DNA of 64,000 nucleotides from Pilaira anomala (Eukaryota; Mucoromycota; Mucoromycetes; Mucorales; Mucoraceae), in contig JAIXMQ010000002.1 of the NCBI GenBank assembly GCA_025716855.1, positions 434,001 through 498,000 on the forward strand, given 5' to 3'. A program made the position numbers and the translations under genes. Shown piece after piece: positions 12,506 to 23,156 of the stretch. The first letter of the stretch is position 1; each line of letters starts with the position of its first letter. The notes beneath the pieces were generated by a model. It had not been told where the DNA came from, ran no database searches, and saw nothing but the letters and a program-made list of their open reading frames with translations.

Positions 12506-13133
12506 ATTATTAATATATACTTTTTGTAAGTTTGTTCGTTAATTCTTCTTCTTTTTTTTTTTCTACCTTGCATCACACACACACACACACACACCTCCCT
12601 CTTTTCACCTTTTAATTTCACTTCAATCGCTTACGCTCTCTCTTTTTTTTTTCTTTCATTCTCCTTTTTTTTTTTTTTTATATTTAAACCATTGTACAGA
12701 TCTTATTATTACAACTACTATTACTATTACACACACACACACACACACATAAAAGAAAAAAAAAAAACTCTCCCTGTTTCCTCTATGCATTTTTTTTTTT
12801 TATAATTATTAAACCCTTTTCCCTTTCATATTACACATATACACCCCCCTCCCCTCCCCCCAAAAAAAAGAAATAAAAATTAAACTTTTATCAAATTTAT
12901 CGATTTTGATCGGCCTTCATTTTAACCACTGTTGTGTGTTATAGGTTGAGGTGATACAAGTGTAATTCAATAGGGCTGTGTGCTAAACTCTCTTTTCTCG
13001 CTGAGCCCAATCCTTTTTTTTTTACACAATCAACAAAATCACATCTACTACTACTTACTCTATTATATCTCTAATAAAAATAAAACGCTATTTTTTTTTT
13101 TTTTATGAAAAAGGGGGGGGGGGAGCTTTTATT
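12506..13133. other. Convergent 3' flanks with AC microsatellites
   Basis: No gene. Two AC microsatellites (about 12575-12594 and 12730-12750), poly-T runs and a G-run at about 13112-13122. It lies between the Epl1 stop and the stop of the first Cid1-like gene. Confidence 0.6.
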
Positions 13134-14644
13134 TTATTTTGATGATTTACGACCACGTGTGTAGTTATCAAGTTTAATTGAAATTGGCTTGAGTACAGTA
13201 TCAGGTGCTTGCAATACTTTATCAAAACTAGGATTCTTTTTGAGCATAATATAAGCATTGACAAATTCCTTGTTAATAATTTTTGCTCCTGTAGCTGTAC
13301 ACGAAGCACTAATATACAAGATAAAAAAAAACATAAGTATATACATTTACACTTTTTTTTTTTCTTTGGATCGCTATATACAAGGTAAATACATTACCCA
13401 ATATTAAATTTAGGTTCAAAGACATCAACAAATACCATGACATGGCCTTCCCACTCAGGTCGACGTACTGGCGCTTCATGCGAATGGATCGATTTTGGCT
13501 CTAATATGGTTGTACTATACGAAAACCATCTGAAGAGTTCCATCACTAAATCACCGACAGATTTCGTATTCTTGCTAATCCAAAGCGTCCCGTATGCGTT
13601 ACCAGTAGTGCAGCATCCTTCTTCCGCTGGTTCATCAATTTCATTCACACGATCAATATTCGCACAATCATGGTAACTGACACCGAATCCTTGTACCGTT
13701 TCTTTGGTTCTAGAGCGACATACCGGGTATCTACATGGTGTATTCTCTTGCTTGGCGTGAAGGCATGGGATAACTGGAGGCTCTTGAACAAACATCAAAA
13801 AGTAAAGACCCATCATGATATAGACATAGGAGCTAGGATACCCATTTTTCTCTACAAAAAAAAAAAGTTATATTTACATTCAAAAAAAGTGAGATTTTTT
13901 TTTTTATTACTTATTACCATTATTGATTTCTTTTCTTTTAACAAACCGTCTCAAAGCAAAGAGAAACGGTTTGACACGGTTATCCAGAGCCAAGTACTCG
14001 GTAATCAAGTTCGATCGCTCGATATCAAGCGTATTGTCCACACTAATATTAAACTGGATAGACGAATACTTTTCTTTCACGGTAAGAAACGGAATAGGGG
14101 CTAAAGGGAAGACAAAAACATCGTAATAGTTTTTTCGAAGCACAGTTGATAAACGATGCGCTAGTGTTTCTACATTGACAACGTCATTTGTGTCAGGTAT
14201 CCTATCGAACTCTTCCTCGTTCGTCATATCATCAGGTTCCTGCTGCTGGCGTTTTGTTGTGTAGTAGATATTTGTGATACAGATGTCGGTTGTATCCTGT
14301 TTCGTAGCTAAACCATGAGCAGATGATCTATATACATATACATTATAGCATAATACTTAATAAATTTCATTTGTGCTTTTTTTTCTCTTTTTTTTTTTTT
14401 TTATATTTATATACACATACCCATAAACAAATGCTGTCCATCCTTCAATTTTAGATTTCAATAATATGGACTTGAGAATATTTGTGAAATCTTTTCGGAT
14501 ATAGCAACCGTTAGGTTCCACAGCAAGGTCCTAAATAAATATAAATACATTTAATATTGGAATGTATATAATTAAATAGAAGTACATACCCAAAATACTT
14601 ACTCTAATCATCACATCAATCTCTTTGTCAATAGCAGATGTCAT
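13134..14644 (-). CDS. Cid1/TUTase-like nucleotidyltransferase homologue, copy A (probably inactive)
   Basis: Five exons on the minus strand (14644-14603, 14530-14421, 14327-13918, 13851-13398, 13308-13134) join to 396 residues. The fold order matches Cid1-type non-canonical poly(A)/poly(U) polymerases: the pol-beta motif with YGSSAHGLATKQDTTDIC (about 50-67), the central strand before VDNTLDIERSNLITEYL, the DNRVKPFLFALRRFVKR helix, YPSSYVYIMMGLYFLM, a PAP-associated region (PPVIP...ETVQGF, DLVMELFRWFSY) and the final NIGASCTATGAKIINKEF helix. Active enzymes need DxD plus a third Asp. Here the first is Thr63, the second Asp65 is kept, and the third is Asn144. The His that gives UTP preference in Cid1 is Phe. 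I therefore infer a pseudo-enzyme, perhaps an RNA- or partner-binding protein. It is the left member of a three-gene tandem array. Confidence 0.85.
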
Positions 14645-14850
14645 TTTTTTTTTTGGTAATTATAATAGAAAAAAGTAAAAAAAAAAAAAAAAAAGGCAAA
14701 GATTTTTTTCGTCAAAAATAAATTATACAGGCTTTTAAATAGATTCGCGACACTGATATATTAACAACAATTCATCATAAGTCACTATGTACAAGTATTG
14801 ATATCACAGATTTCTTATTACCAGTGATTAACAAGCTATTTTCTATACTA

Positions 14851-15243
14851 TCAATCCGAGTGAGAATGCGATTTCATGGTCTATTTGCTGATGTTTTTAA
14901 TATCTCCCGAATTGAATATATTGCCTACGTATTATTCTATCTATGACAAATATTATATATATACTTATCTCCTTTTTATGTTTAGTGCTTCTCATGTACT
15001 GTAGAGAGAGAGAGCAAAGATGATAAATCAGACGTTTTTCAACGCCTAAGGTCAAGTTGAAAGAAGGCGATAGTTTCAAAAAAGTGTCAGGTTTTCAAAT
15101 AATAAATACATCTTATTACAGGAATTATTATACATTCAACACACACCTATTTCTGTATTACAAAAATCAGCTATATATATATATTTACATCACACAATAG
15201 TTAGTGAATGGGAGATGGAGCTTTTCGATATACTAAACACTTA
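14851..15243 (+). pseudogene. Inverted 3' end of Cid1-like copy B
   Basis: On the plus strand, from about 14851, the sequence matches the end of exon 4 of copy C (GAGTGAGAATGCGATTTCATGG against GAGTGGGAATGCGATTTCATGG), then its intron 4 (ACGTATTATTCTATC, TATTATATATATACTTATC) and exon 5 (AGTGCTTC..ATGTACTGTAGAG, GTTGAAAGAAGGCGATAG) up to about 15110. This is the opposite orientation to the array. The piece missing from the minus-strand pseudogene at 15244 is exactly this one. The simplest reading is a local inversion of about 390 bp inside copy B. It has small indels and no open frame. Confidence 0.8.
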
Positions 15244-16144
15244 AAGTACTGGAGGATCTTTTGAGTTAATAAATTGATTTTGGTTTTTAAAATAGCTGCT
15301 GTGTATAAAAACCATTTGAATGCCTCAACAAGCAATTCAATACATAGCAGGTTTCTTGTTCTTGCTAGCCCATGGCGTCCCATCATGGGAGTTAGGATAC
15401 CCTTTTTCTTCTATTGAAATCTTTTTAGTATAGGTTAAAACAACATGTTATACATATACAAGTGAGATTAATGTTGCTAATTCCTCTGTATTTACTAAAT
15501 TGATTTAAAGCAAAGAGAAACGGCTTGATACGTTTATTATCCAAAGATAAATACTCGGTAAATAATTAGATTTGATAGCTCAATATCGGGTGTATTGTTA
15601 ACTTTAATACTAAACATGAAGGTGGAATACGTTTTCTTGATTTTTACAGTGATAAAAAAATCAGGTAATCGAGGGACACGGAGAATATATTAGTATATAA
15701 ACGTTTCTGTTAATCACTGATAATAAACGAGAAGAAGCCAAGCTTTTCACGCTCATGTCAATATCGTCAGATATATCTAGTCTTTCAAAATTCATATTAT
15801 TGTGCGTATTGATAGACTTTTAAATTGTTGTATAAGAGTGAATATTGGTGACATCTATGTCAATTGCCTCATCTCTTGTAGCCAAGTAGCTGATCACTAC
15901 ATATGTAAAAATGCCTTTTTTTTCGATTTTTTTGTTTTGTTCCTTGTATTACCCGTAAACAAAAGCAGACCATCATTTAGGTTTATAATCCAATAAATAA
16001 CGGTTAAATGTATTTAAAAACTGTCGTACATGTGAGAGCGAGATTCTATAAAAAAATTATTCATTAATCTGCATCAAATAATAAGTTCATATAGTTTGAT
16101 ACTTTAATCATCAATTCAATTTCTTCGTCAATAGAAGAAGTCAT
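15244..16144 (-). pseudogene. Cid1-like nucleotidyltransferase pseudogene, copy B
   Basis: The middle member of the array. It keeps the first exon from an ATG at 16144 (MTSSIDEEIELMIK) and recognisable remains of exons 2, 3 and 4. Exon 2 has a stop just before the WSAF-equivalent Trp. Exon 3 carries several indels: TTTATTATCC where copy C has TTTATCC, and an extra 4-5 bases in the CTCGGTAA segment. Exon 4 has lost about 230 bp between ATGATGGGA and CGCCATGG. The end of exon 4 and all of exon 5 are missing in this strand and lie inverted just downstream. At the active-site positions it reads A-I-D and Ser, so the catalytic residues were probably lost before the gene broke. Confidence 0.85.
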
Positions 16145-16569
16145 TTTATTAATATAACTGATATGTATAATAACTACTCTAGCGAATATGATAAAAAAGT
16201 ATTTAAAAGAAAAACAACTATAACGAATAGGGAGAAGTGATCAATAATAGTTAGTTTATTAAATAGAATTATTTTAGTCTTTTATAAATAAATATTATAT
16301 AATGAAGATCTAATCAATTAGAAATTTCATAGGTCTTTTATTTGCTAATTATATTCGCATAGTATATGATATGGTTAATATAAATAACTACTACCTACAC
16401 AAGATTATACAATAAATAACGGCACAACTACACGTGCTAAACATATTTGTGTATGTTTATCTGTCTCAACCTTTATCGCGCCTATTGTGCTATCAGGAAT
16501 ACCAGTTTTTGATTTAAGAAAAAAAAACTTTTTATTTAATATATGCGTAATATTGAGAAAGGGCTATGA

Positions 16570-18001
16570 TTAAGGGCTAATACCACGCTTATATTTATAA
16601 GGCTTAATAGCAACTGGCGTAAGAATAGTATCAGGTTCAGAAAATACTTTTTCAAGACTAGCGCCTTCTTTCAACTTAATGTAAGCATTGTAAAACTCTT
16701 GATTAATAATCTTCGCTCCCTCTACAGTACATGAAGCACTAAACATAAAAAAAAAAGATAAGTATATATATAATATTCGTCATGGATAGAATAATACGTA
16801 CGCAATATTCAGCTTGGGATTAAAAACATCAGCGAAGACCATGAAATCGCATTCCCACTCGGGTTGAAGTACTGGAGGTTCTTTTGAGTTAATTGATTTT
16901 GGCTCTAAAATAGCTGCTGTGTACGAAAACCATTTGAATGCCTCAAAAAGCAATCCACCGGCAGATGTCTCGTTATAGCTAGTCCATGGCGTTCCATACA
17001 CATTTATAGCGGTTTTTGTTTCAACAAGTGTATTGTATTTAGCAATACGGTCTATGCGTGCACAGTCATGGTATTTTACATCAAATCCTTGCACCGTTTC
17101 GTTGATTTTAGAACGACATACTGGGTAATTACATGATTCTTTACCTAGCATAGAGTGAAGACATGGAATAACAGGTGGACTTTTAACAAACATTAGAAAA
17201 TAGAGTCCCATCATAACAAATACATAGGAGCTAGGATATCCATTTTCCTCTATTAAAGTTGTTTTTAATGCAAGTTACGGGCTGTATATGAAAGTGCAAT
17301 TACCATTATCAATCCCTCTCTTTTTAATAAATTGTTTTAAAGCAAAGAGAAACGGTTTGATACGTTTATCCAAAGACAAATACTCGGTAATTAGATTTGA
17401 TCGTTCAACGTCGAGTGTATTGTCAACACTAATCTTGAGTCCGATGACAACAGAGGTCCTATAGGTAGCTGTAAAAAAAGGAACAGGGGCTTGAAAGAAT
17501 TTTTTAACATTGTAGATGCTTTTACCAAGCTTTAATACTAAATGAGTAGCCAAGTTTTCCACGTTAACAACGTCAGCAGTATTGTTAGAAACATCTGATC
17601 TTTCAAAATTCACATTATCTTGCGTAATGATAGGCTGTTGGGATGTTGTAGAAGAGCGAGTATTAGTGACACATATGTCTACTGCATCATCTGCCATAGC
17701 TAACTCATGAAGAAATGACCTATATAATAGCGTTTAATTTTTTTCCAATCCTTCACTAATTATTTCAAATTTATTCTTTGTATTACCCATAGAAAAAAGC
17801 GGACCATCCTTCAGGCTTATACCCCAGTAAATGATGGTTAAGTTCGGCTAAAAACGCTGCTCTTTTTCTAGTATAGTCATAGCTATACAGATAAGCGTGA
17901 CTCTAATAAATTCATTATTTGCTTGCATCAAATGAAATTCATAACAGCTAGATACTTACATCAATCATCGACTGAATCCCTTTATCGATTGAAGAAGTCA
18001 T
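16570..18001 (-). CDS. Cid1/TUTase-like nucleotidyltransferase homologue, copy C (probably inactive)
   Basis: Five exons (18001-17960, 17902-17787, 17719-17304, 17249-16802, 16738-16570) join in frame to 396 residues, the same length and intron positions as copy A. It begins MTSSIDKGIQSMID. The pol-beta signature is FYGSFLHELAMADDAVDIC: Gly53-Ser54 and Asp67 are kept, but the family's first catalytic Asp is Ala65. The third catalytic Asp is Lys148, before ISVDNTLDVERSNLITEYL. The helix KRIKPFLFALKQFIKKRG, the YPSSYVFVMMGLYFLM segment and the PAP-associated tail are intact, so the fold should be maintained. The array has conserved extra cysteines after PPVIP (C-x9-C-x4-C). Function inferred as non-catalytic; a new activity using the acidic residue at -3 of Asp67 cannot be excluded. 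Confidence 0.85.
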
Positions 18002-18698
18002 TTTATCAGTGTAATACTTGATGTATCTTTCACAGTGAATATGATAAAAAAAATGTATTTAAAAAGAATCGAAGGGGTGATCAATAATTCTACCTAAATG
18101 ATTTTAAAAAGAGAACTACTGTCCATTAAATCAAATTGTTTTATTCTTTTATACTCTTTTTAAAAATAAATATAATTAAAAAACTAATTATATAATAAAG
18201 TAATCTAATTAACTACACACTCGAAGGTACATATCTAATAAAGGAAAAGACTATAGTTGTTTATTTTTGTTTAATTACTGTAGCCGATTTCTTACTTTGG
18301 AATATCACAGCCTTAACGATCTTCCAAAAAACATGCACCTTCAATTCTGAAACGACGGCGAAATTCTATATCACTGAAAGTTGAGCTATTTTCTTTAGTC
18401 GTTCATAGGTATCGCATTGTCTTTGTCGTTACGTTTATTAATATATCTATATGTTCAGCGGTAAATCTTCCTCACATTTCTTTGAGCTCTCCAAGAATAA
18501 GCAGATGAATTTGTACTCGTCGTTGGCTCGACAGCATTAACGCGACGCGAGAATTTATATTTATATTACGAAAAAAATAACAAAAAAAAAAAAGATTAAA
18601 TAATCAAACTAAAAAAAAAAAATGTTGTGATCTCTTTCATTTATTTATAAACTGATGCTTATCTCATCATCGTCTTCTTTACTAAGCAAATAAACAGG
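18002..18698. other. Upstream flank of the Cid1-like array
   Basis: About 700 bp without a gene. The first 150 bp (for example AGGGGTGATCAATAATTC near 18073) resemble the flank upstream of pseudogene B (AGAAGTGATCAATAATAG near 16235), so the duplicated unit includes promoter DNA. The rest is AT-rich with no recognisable coding sequence. Confidence 0.55.
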
Positions 18699-19392
18699 CT
18701 ATTTCTTTTCATTTTTTTGACCTGTTTTTAATTGATTCAATCTTCTGTCATCCACACGTTGAAGGAAAGCAACCTTCTCCATATATCCGTCCTTGTTCTT
18801 ATATTTGAGATCATCCCGTATTCCTTCCCTATCGACATATCCCTGCCAATCCAATTTACTCTTATCAAGTGTATTCATTTTAGGTTCTTTAATGTTATAT
18901 TGTGATACAAGTGAAGATAAGGATGATTTTGGTCGTTTAATTGTTGTCTTTTTCTTAATTGTTACGGTTTCAGCCTGTTTTGTTTCGGTAGTTGTTGTCG
19001 ATGTATTAGTAGTAGTTGTATTAGTAGTTGTTGTTGCCTTTGTTGTAGCTTCGTTTTTTGGTTCATTCATATCAGCCCAAATAGCATCAATCCTTGTCTT
19101 TTTTACTGACGCGTCTTCTTCTTCTATTGGTGGTGCTGATAAACTTCTTTTTTTACCTTTATCTACTGTTTTCTCTTCTTCTTCTTCTTCCTCTTCTTCG
19201 TCTTCTTCAGCGTCTGTATTCACTTCACCCTCACTTTCCTCCTCTATTTGCTCATGTTAAAAACGTTATTGTATTTTATCATAAGAATTACTTACCCTCA
19301 GGTACAAAATCTGAATCTTGTTCAGATTCTTCGTCCTCCTCTTCATTATTTGTATTGTTATAAAAATCTTTTAATGAAACTTGTTTTGACAT
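18699..19392 (-). CDS. SWC5: SWR1-complex protein 5 / BCNT-CFDP1 family
   Basis: Two exons (19392-19296 and 19243-18699) give 213 residues. The N-terminal half is very acidic (NNEEEDEESEQDSDF, then a Glu run of about 16) and Thr-rich. The C-terminal BCNT-C domain is diagnostic: LDKSKLDWQGYVDREGI, then DGYMEKVAFLQRVDDRR near the end. Swc5 is the subunit of the SWR1 remodeller that stimulates exchange of H2A for H2A.Z; the acidic part binds H2A-H2B. The start is the first ATG of an open exon, and the joint restores Glu at the splice site. It is shorter than the yeast protein (303) but close to CFDP1-like sizes. The Thr repeats come from ACA/ACT trinucleotide expansion. Confidence 0.9.
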
Positions 19393-19475
19393 GTTATATA
19401 CTGGAAGTTTAAAAAAAAAAAAAAAAAAAGCGAGAGGAATTTTTTTTTTTCTCCTTGCAGTTTCCCGACATTTAC

Positions 19476-19499
19476 ACACACACACACACACACACAGCC
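19476..19499. repeat. AC/GT dinucleotide microsatellite
   Basis: A run of about 11-12 AC units just upstream of the Swc5 gene, within its promoter or leader region. Confidence 0.9.
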
Positions 19500-19572
19500 A
19501 CATTGGATAAATAATTTAACCATTGCTTCTTTTTATTATTATTAGGTATTACGAGGAAGAAAAAAAAACGAG

Positions 19573-20953
19573 TTATTTACGAAGATGAAGTGATTTGGTA
19601 TAAGTCCAAGCACCGGCATCTAAATGATGCTTTGAATCGATATTGGATTTAAGAGTATGGTTCTTTTGTTGATATGAATTACCAGATTGAGCATCCAAAT
19701 CCTTTTCAAATACGAATAAAGCAGGTTCCCAAACTTCCTTCTTTACCTCACGTTCTTTACGTACACCACGTTGCCATTCTTCAATCTTTGATTTCTCAGC
19801 ATTAGCCAACTTGAAATTCTTTTCCTTCAAGGCTTCAGTGACAGGACCCCAAACCCGATGAGTTTCAATCTCGTTTTGTTCTTGTACAGGAGCTGTTATA
19901 CGTTCGGCCATAGGTTCAGCCTCAGCGTCAAATAAGAGCTCCTTTTTATCTGAAGCATCTCCAGCTTTACTATAAAAGGATTGATGACTCCATCTGCCAG
20001 ATAAATTGTAATGAATTTTACCATCACTATAAAGAGAACCCTTAATATGATTATATTCACCACCAAACCAAGGCTTAGGAACAAATTCAATCACTGCCTT
20101 TGTATTGTTTGAACCAATAATTGTACATGAACCACCCAATTCAATAAATGCACCACCTGTAAGTACACCTCGAATCAAAAGATCCGGGAAATCAATCATG
20201 TATTGTTCATCATACTCTTTCAAGTATAATACTGCTCTACCTACTTGTTCAACTCGAATAGAAGTACCCTTAAACTTTGACTTTTGACCACCTATTTGTT
20301 TATATACATACATTAAAAAAAAAAAAGAAAAACTTCTTAACATATCTATACACAACTTACTATGTCCGTTTAATGAGACACCAGCCTTTTCATCTTCTAA
20401 ATAAAATGCAGAAATAGGTGGGTGATGACCTACTTGTTCACATACACATTTTGCATCTCCCATATCACAAAAGAATTGTTCACCCAAAATTGGATTATAA
20501 GGTTTCTTTTCATATTTACCGTCTGTACAACGAGAAGCATAACTACCCCAAAGAGTGGAAATGAACCAACGACTGATTGCTAATAAACGTTCTTCGGGTA
20601 ATTTGGCTTGACTAATGGCAGTAAAACTTGAAGGATGATCACCCCAATATGTACTACATTTATGTTTTTTTTAGTTATAAACAAAAAATATACATATACA
20701 TTTAGCTTTTTTTTTTTTTTTTTTTTTACCCGTATTCTAACAAAGAAAGACCGTTTAAGAAAAAGGCAGGACAAGTCAAGGAAGAAAGGTCACCCGTAAA
20801 ACTAATGACGACCTTTAAAAATTCCTTAAATTCAGCAAATTGACTCTTTTCAGCTGTATCCAAATTCTTCATTGATAATTTATCGACATCGTTGCTTGTA
20901 GGCGTTTCATCCTCGGCTGTGTTCTTTTTTTTACTACCAAATCCTAATGCCAT
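19573..20953 (-). CDS. Oxysterol-binding protein, Osh4/Kes1-like
   Basis: Three exons on the minus strand: start ATG at 20953, introns at about 20727-20657 and 20362-20293. The product is about 400 residues, the size of short OSBP-related proteins such as Kes1 (434) that have only the lipid-transfer domain and no PH or ankyrin part. Motifs in order: the lid-like N-terminus, TGDLSSLTCPAFFLNGLSLLEY, NPILGEQFFCDMGD, the family fingerprint EQVGHHPPISAFY, then KPWFGGEYNHIKGSLY and the C-terminal WEPALFVFEKDLDA. Osh proteins exchange sterol for PI4P between ER and Golgi/plasma membrane. The two fingerprint histidines that coordinate the PI4P phosphate are present. The usual Ser of E-Q-V-S-H-H-P-P is Gly here, a common variant. 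Confidence 0.93.
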
Positions 20954-21041
20954 TTTATCTTTTTCAAAATTTATCTTCTATAAGTGTATGAAAGAAAGAG
21001 AAAGAAAAGGAAAAAAGAGAAAAAAGTAACAATGGGATGTA

Positions 21042-21075
<34 letters not shown>

Positions 21076-23156
21076 AGCCGGAGCGTTAATTGAATATGAT
21101 GATGATTTTCCCTTTTTGTGCCCGCACACACACAAAAAAGATCATGTATGGAATTATGTTATAGAGTCAATACGAGAAATAAACAATGCTGCAGGTTTTT
21201 CTTAAAAACAAAAAAGAGAGACGCAATATAGAACATTTCAAAAATAAAAAAATGGAATTGCGTAAAGATATCGTATAGGGGTTTTTTTTTTCTTTAAATT
21301 TCTATTATGTTTTTGCGGATATTTAGACAGAGTCTAATTTTTTTAGAGCCAAAACGAGGGGAACTATAAAATAAAAGCTCTACTTCTATTGGACTTCTTC
21401 GTGGCTTAGAATGAAATTGTGCTATTATTTTCTGCACCTCTTTTCTCTTGTAATCGCTTATGACACAATTTATTTACAGAGTTCCAAATTTGACTCTAGA
21501 CTTTTTATACGTAAATTTTCTAATTTTAAACATTCAAATTTCTGAACCAGACAAGCGTTTAAAATAAACGCGCACTTTTTCAAATATGTAATACACAAGT
21601 GCCTATGCATGTTGTACAATCTGTCGTATTTTGGACTGCTAAAACTTTTCAAACAGGTTTGTAAAGCGTCTGATGCTGTCAATAATAAATAGAGTACAAC
21701 TTTTTGCTTATCTCCTCCCTAAAATTAAAACGTGATCATTCTTTCTTCTTCACTCTTCTACTCGTGCCTGTGTCTCTTTTCGAGACTTGGCGGTATATGA
21801 AAAAGAAAGATATTTGATGCGTTATCAAGTCTATTATTGACAAACTACTCTTCTTGATTCGGTAGAAATCTTTACGAATACGAAAGGGGTTTTTATTACA
21901 GTTATATATATATATAAGATATACATTATTGATTTGAACTATTTTTATTGGGAATAAGTTGTGGGATAGGAAGACCCGTTATATTCTTGATCGATCAGGA
22001 TATGCCAGAAAAATATGCAAAATACGTGATTTGGCTCCCAATTTAAGAGTAAGTACAATTCGTAAATCAAGTACAATTGGTCGATGAAAGTAAATATTCA
22101 TGTGTAAAATATAAATAATTTCGATAGTGTCTACTTGAAGAATTGACGAACAGTGCCGCAATGATGGAGCAAGAATATCTGCGTGATATCAAAAATTATG
22201 TGCTTTTTTTTAGTTCTTTATACTAAAAGAGGGTCGATCTACTGCAATCGACTGTAATATGTCGAAATTAACGAAATATACAGCCAAGGTCCGTTTGTCT
22301 TTACCACTCAGTATCTATCACACAAACAGAAACATTTAGTAACTGTGTACACAGGGAGAATTGTTAACAAAGTCTGTCAATTAATATATTGATTTAAGAT
22401 GATAAGAGATTGTTTTATTTGAAAGGGAACATCGCTAAATTCTGATGAACATAACATATGAGCCATAACTCAAGGACTGCTGCGCCCCGAGTTTTGATTC
22501 TTGCAAGTAGATAGTAGTTTGCTCATTACCTATATAGCTAAAGTATGTATAAGAAAGTATATTAAAGTATTTAGTTTCTATTTTATATATATATATACTA
22601 CAGAATATTTATACCAAAAAAGGTACATGTATATTGAACATCTATCATAAATTTAAATTATGTCTTCTGTTAGAAATTGTAATAACAAAGTTATTTTTAG
22701 AATCAATTGGAACACTTTATAAGGAAAATCTAAAGCCATTGTTTGGAAAACCAAATGTTTACTTGCGAAAAAGTAAATCTACGTACATACTTCAAATACG
22801 TTTTCATATTTTAACAAGTCAATTAGATCGCTATGTCTTGAATAAGGTTATACTAAAATACTAACTACTAAGCATTCTACTTGAAAAAATTAAAGATAAA
22901 AAAATTGTATATATTTATAGGATAAGAATGAATGGCAAGAAAACCTGATAAAGTTTCACGATAAATAGAATCGTCATTTACGGTAGCACTACATTAAAAA
23001 GAAGACTATATCTGTACAACATCTATATGTGGATAAAGGAATTAAGCCACTATTATCCAACCGCAGTACTTTTTTTTTTTTTTTTTTTTTTTTTTCAAAA
23101 ATATAAAGCAAAGTGAGATCAAAAATTCCAAATCACCTTTCTTTTTTCTTATTGTT
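20954..23156. other. Intergenic, 2.2 kb
   Basis: No gene I can support. A T-tract of about 34 sits at 21041-21074 and another of about 26 at 23070-23095. Short open frames (minus 21470-21682, plus 22634-22864) have no recognisable motif and no splice-joined continuation. The right end is the leader of the ADAL gene. Confidence 0.5.

Noticed and set aside
12385..12621. A polyCys minus-strand frame
   Set aside because: Antisense reading of the CAA/CAG repeat in Epl1.
18793..19363. Long Ser/Val/Leu-rich plus-strand frames opposite Swc5
   Set aside because: They arise from the antisense of Glu and Thr codon repeats in the Swc5 gene.
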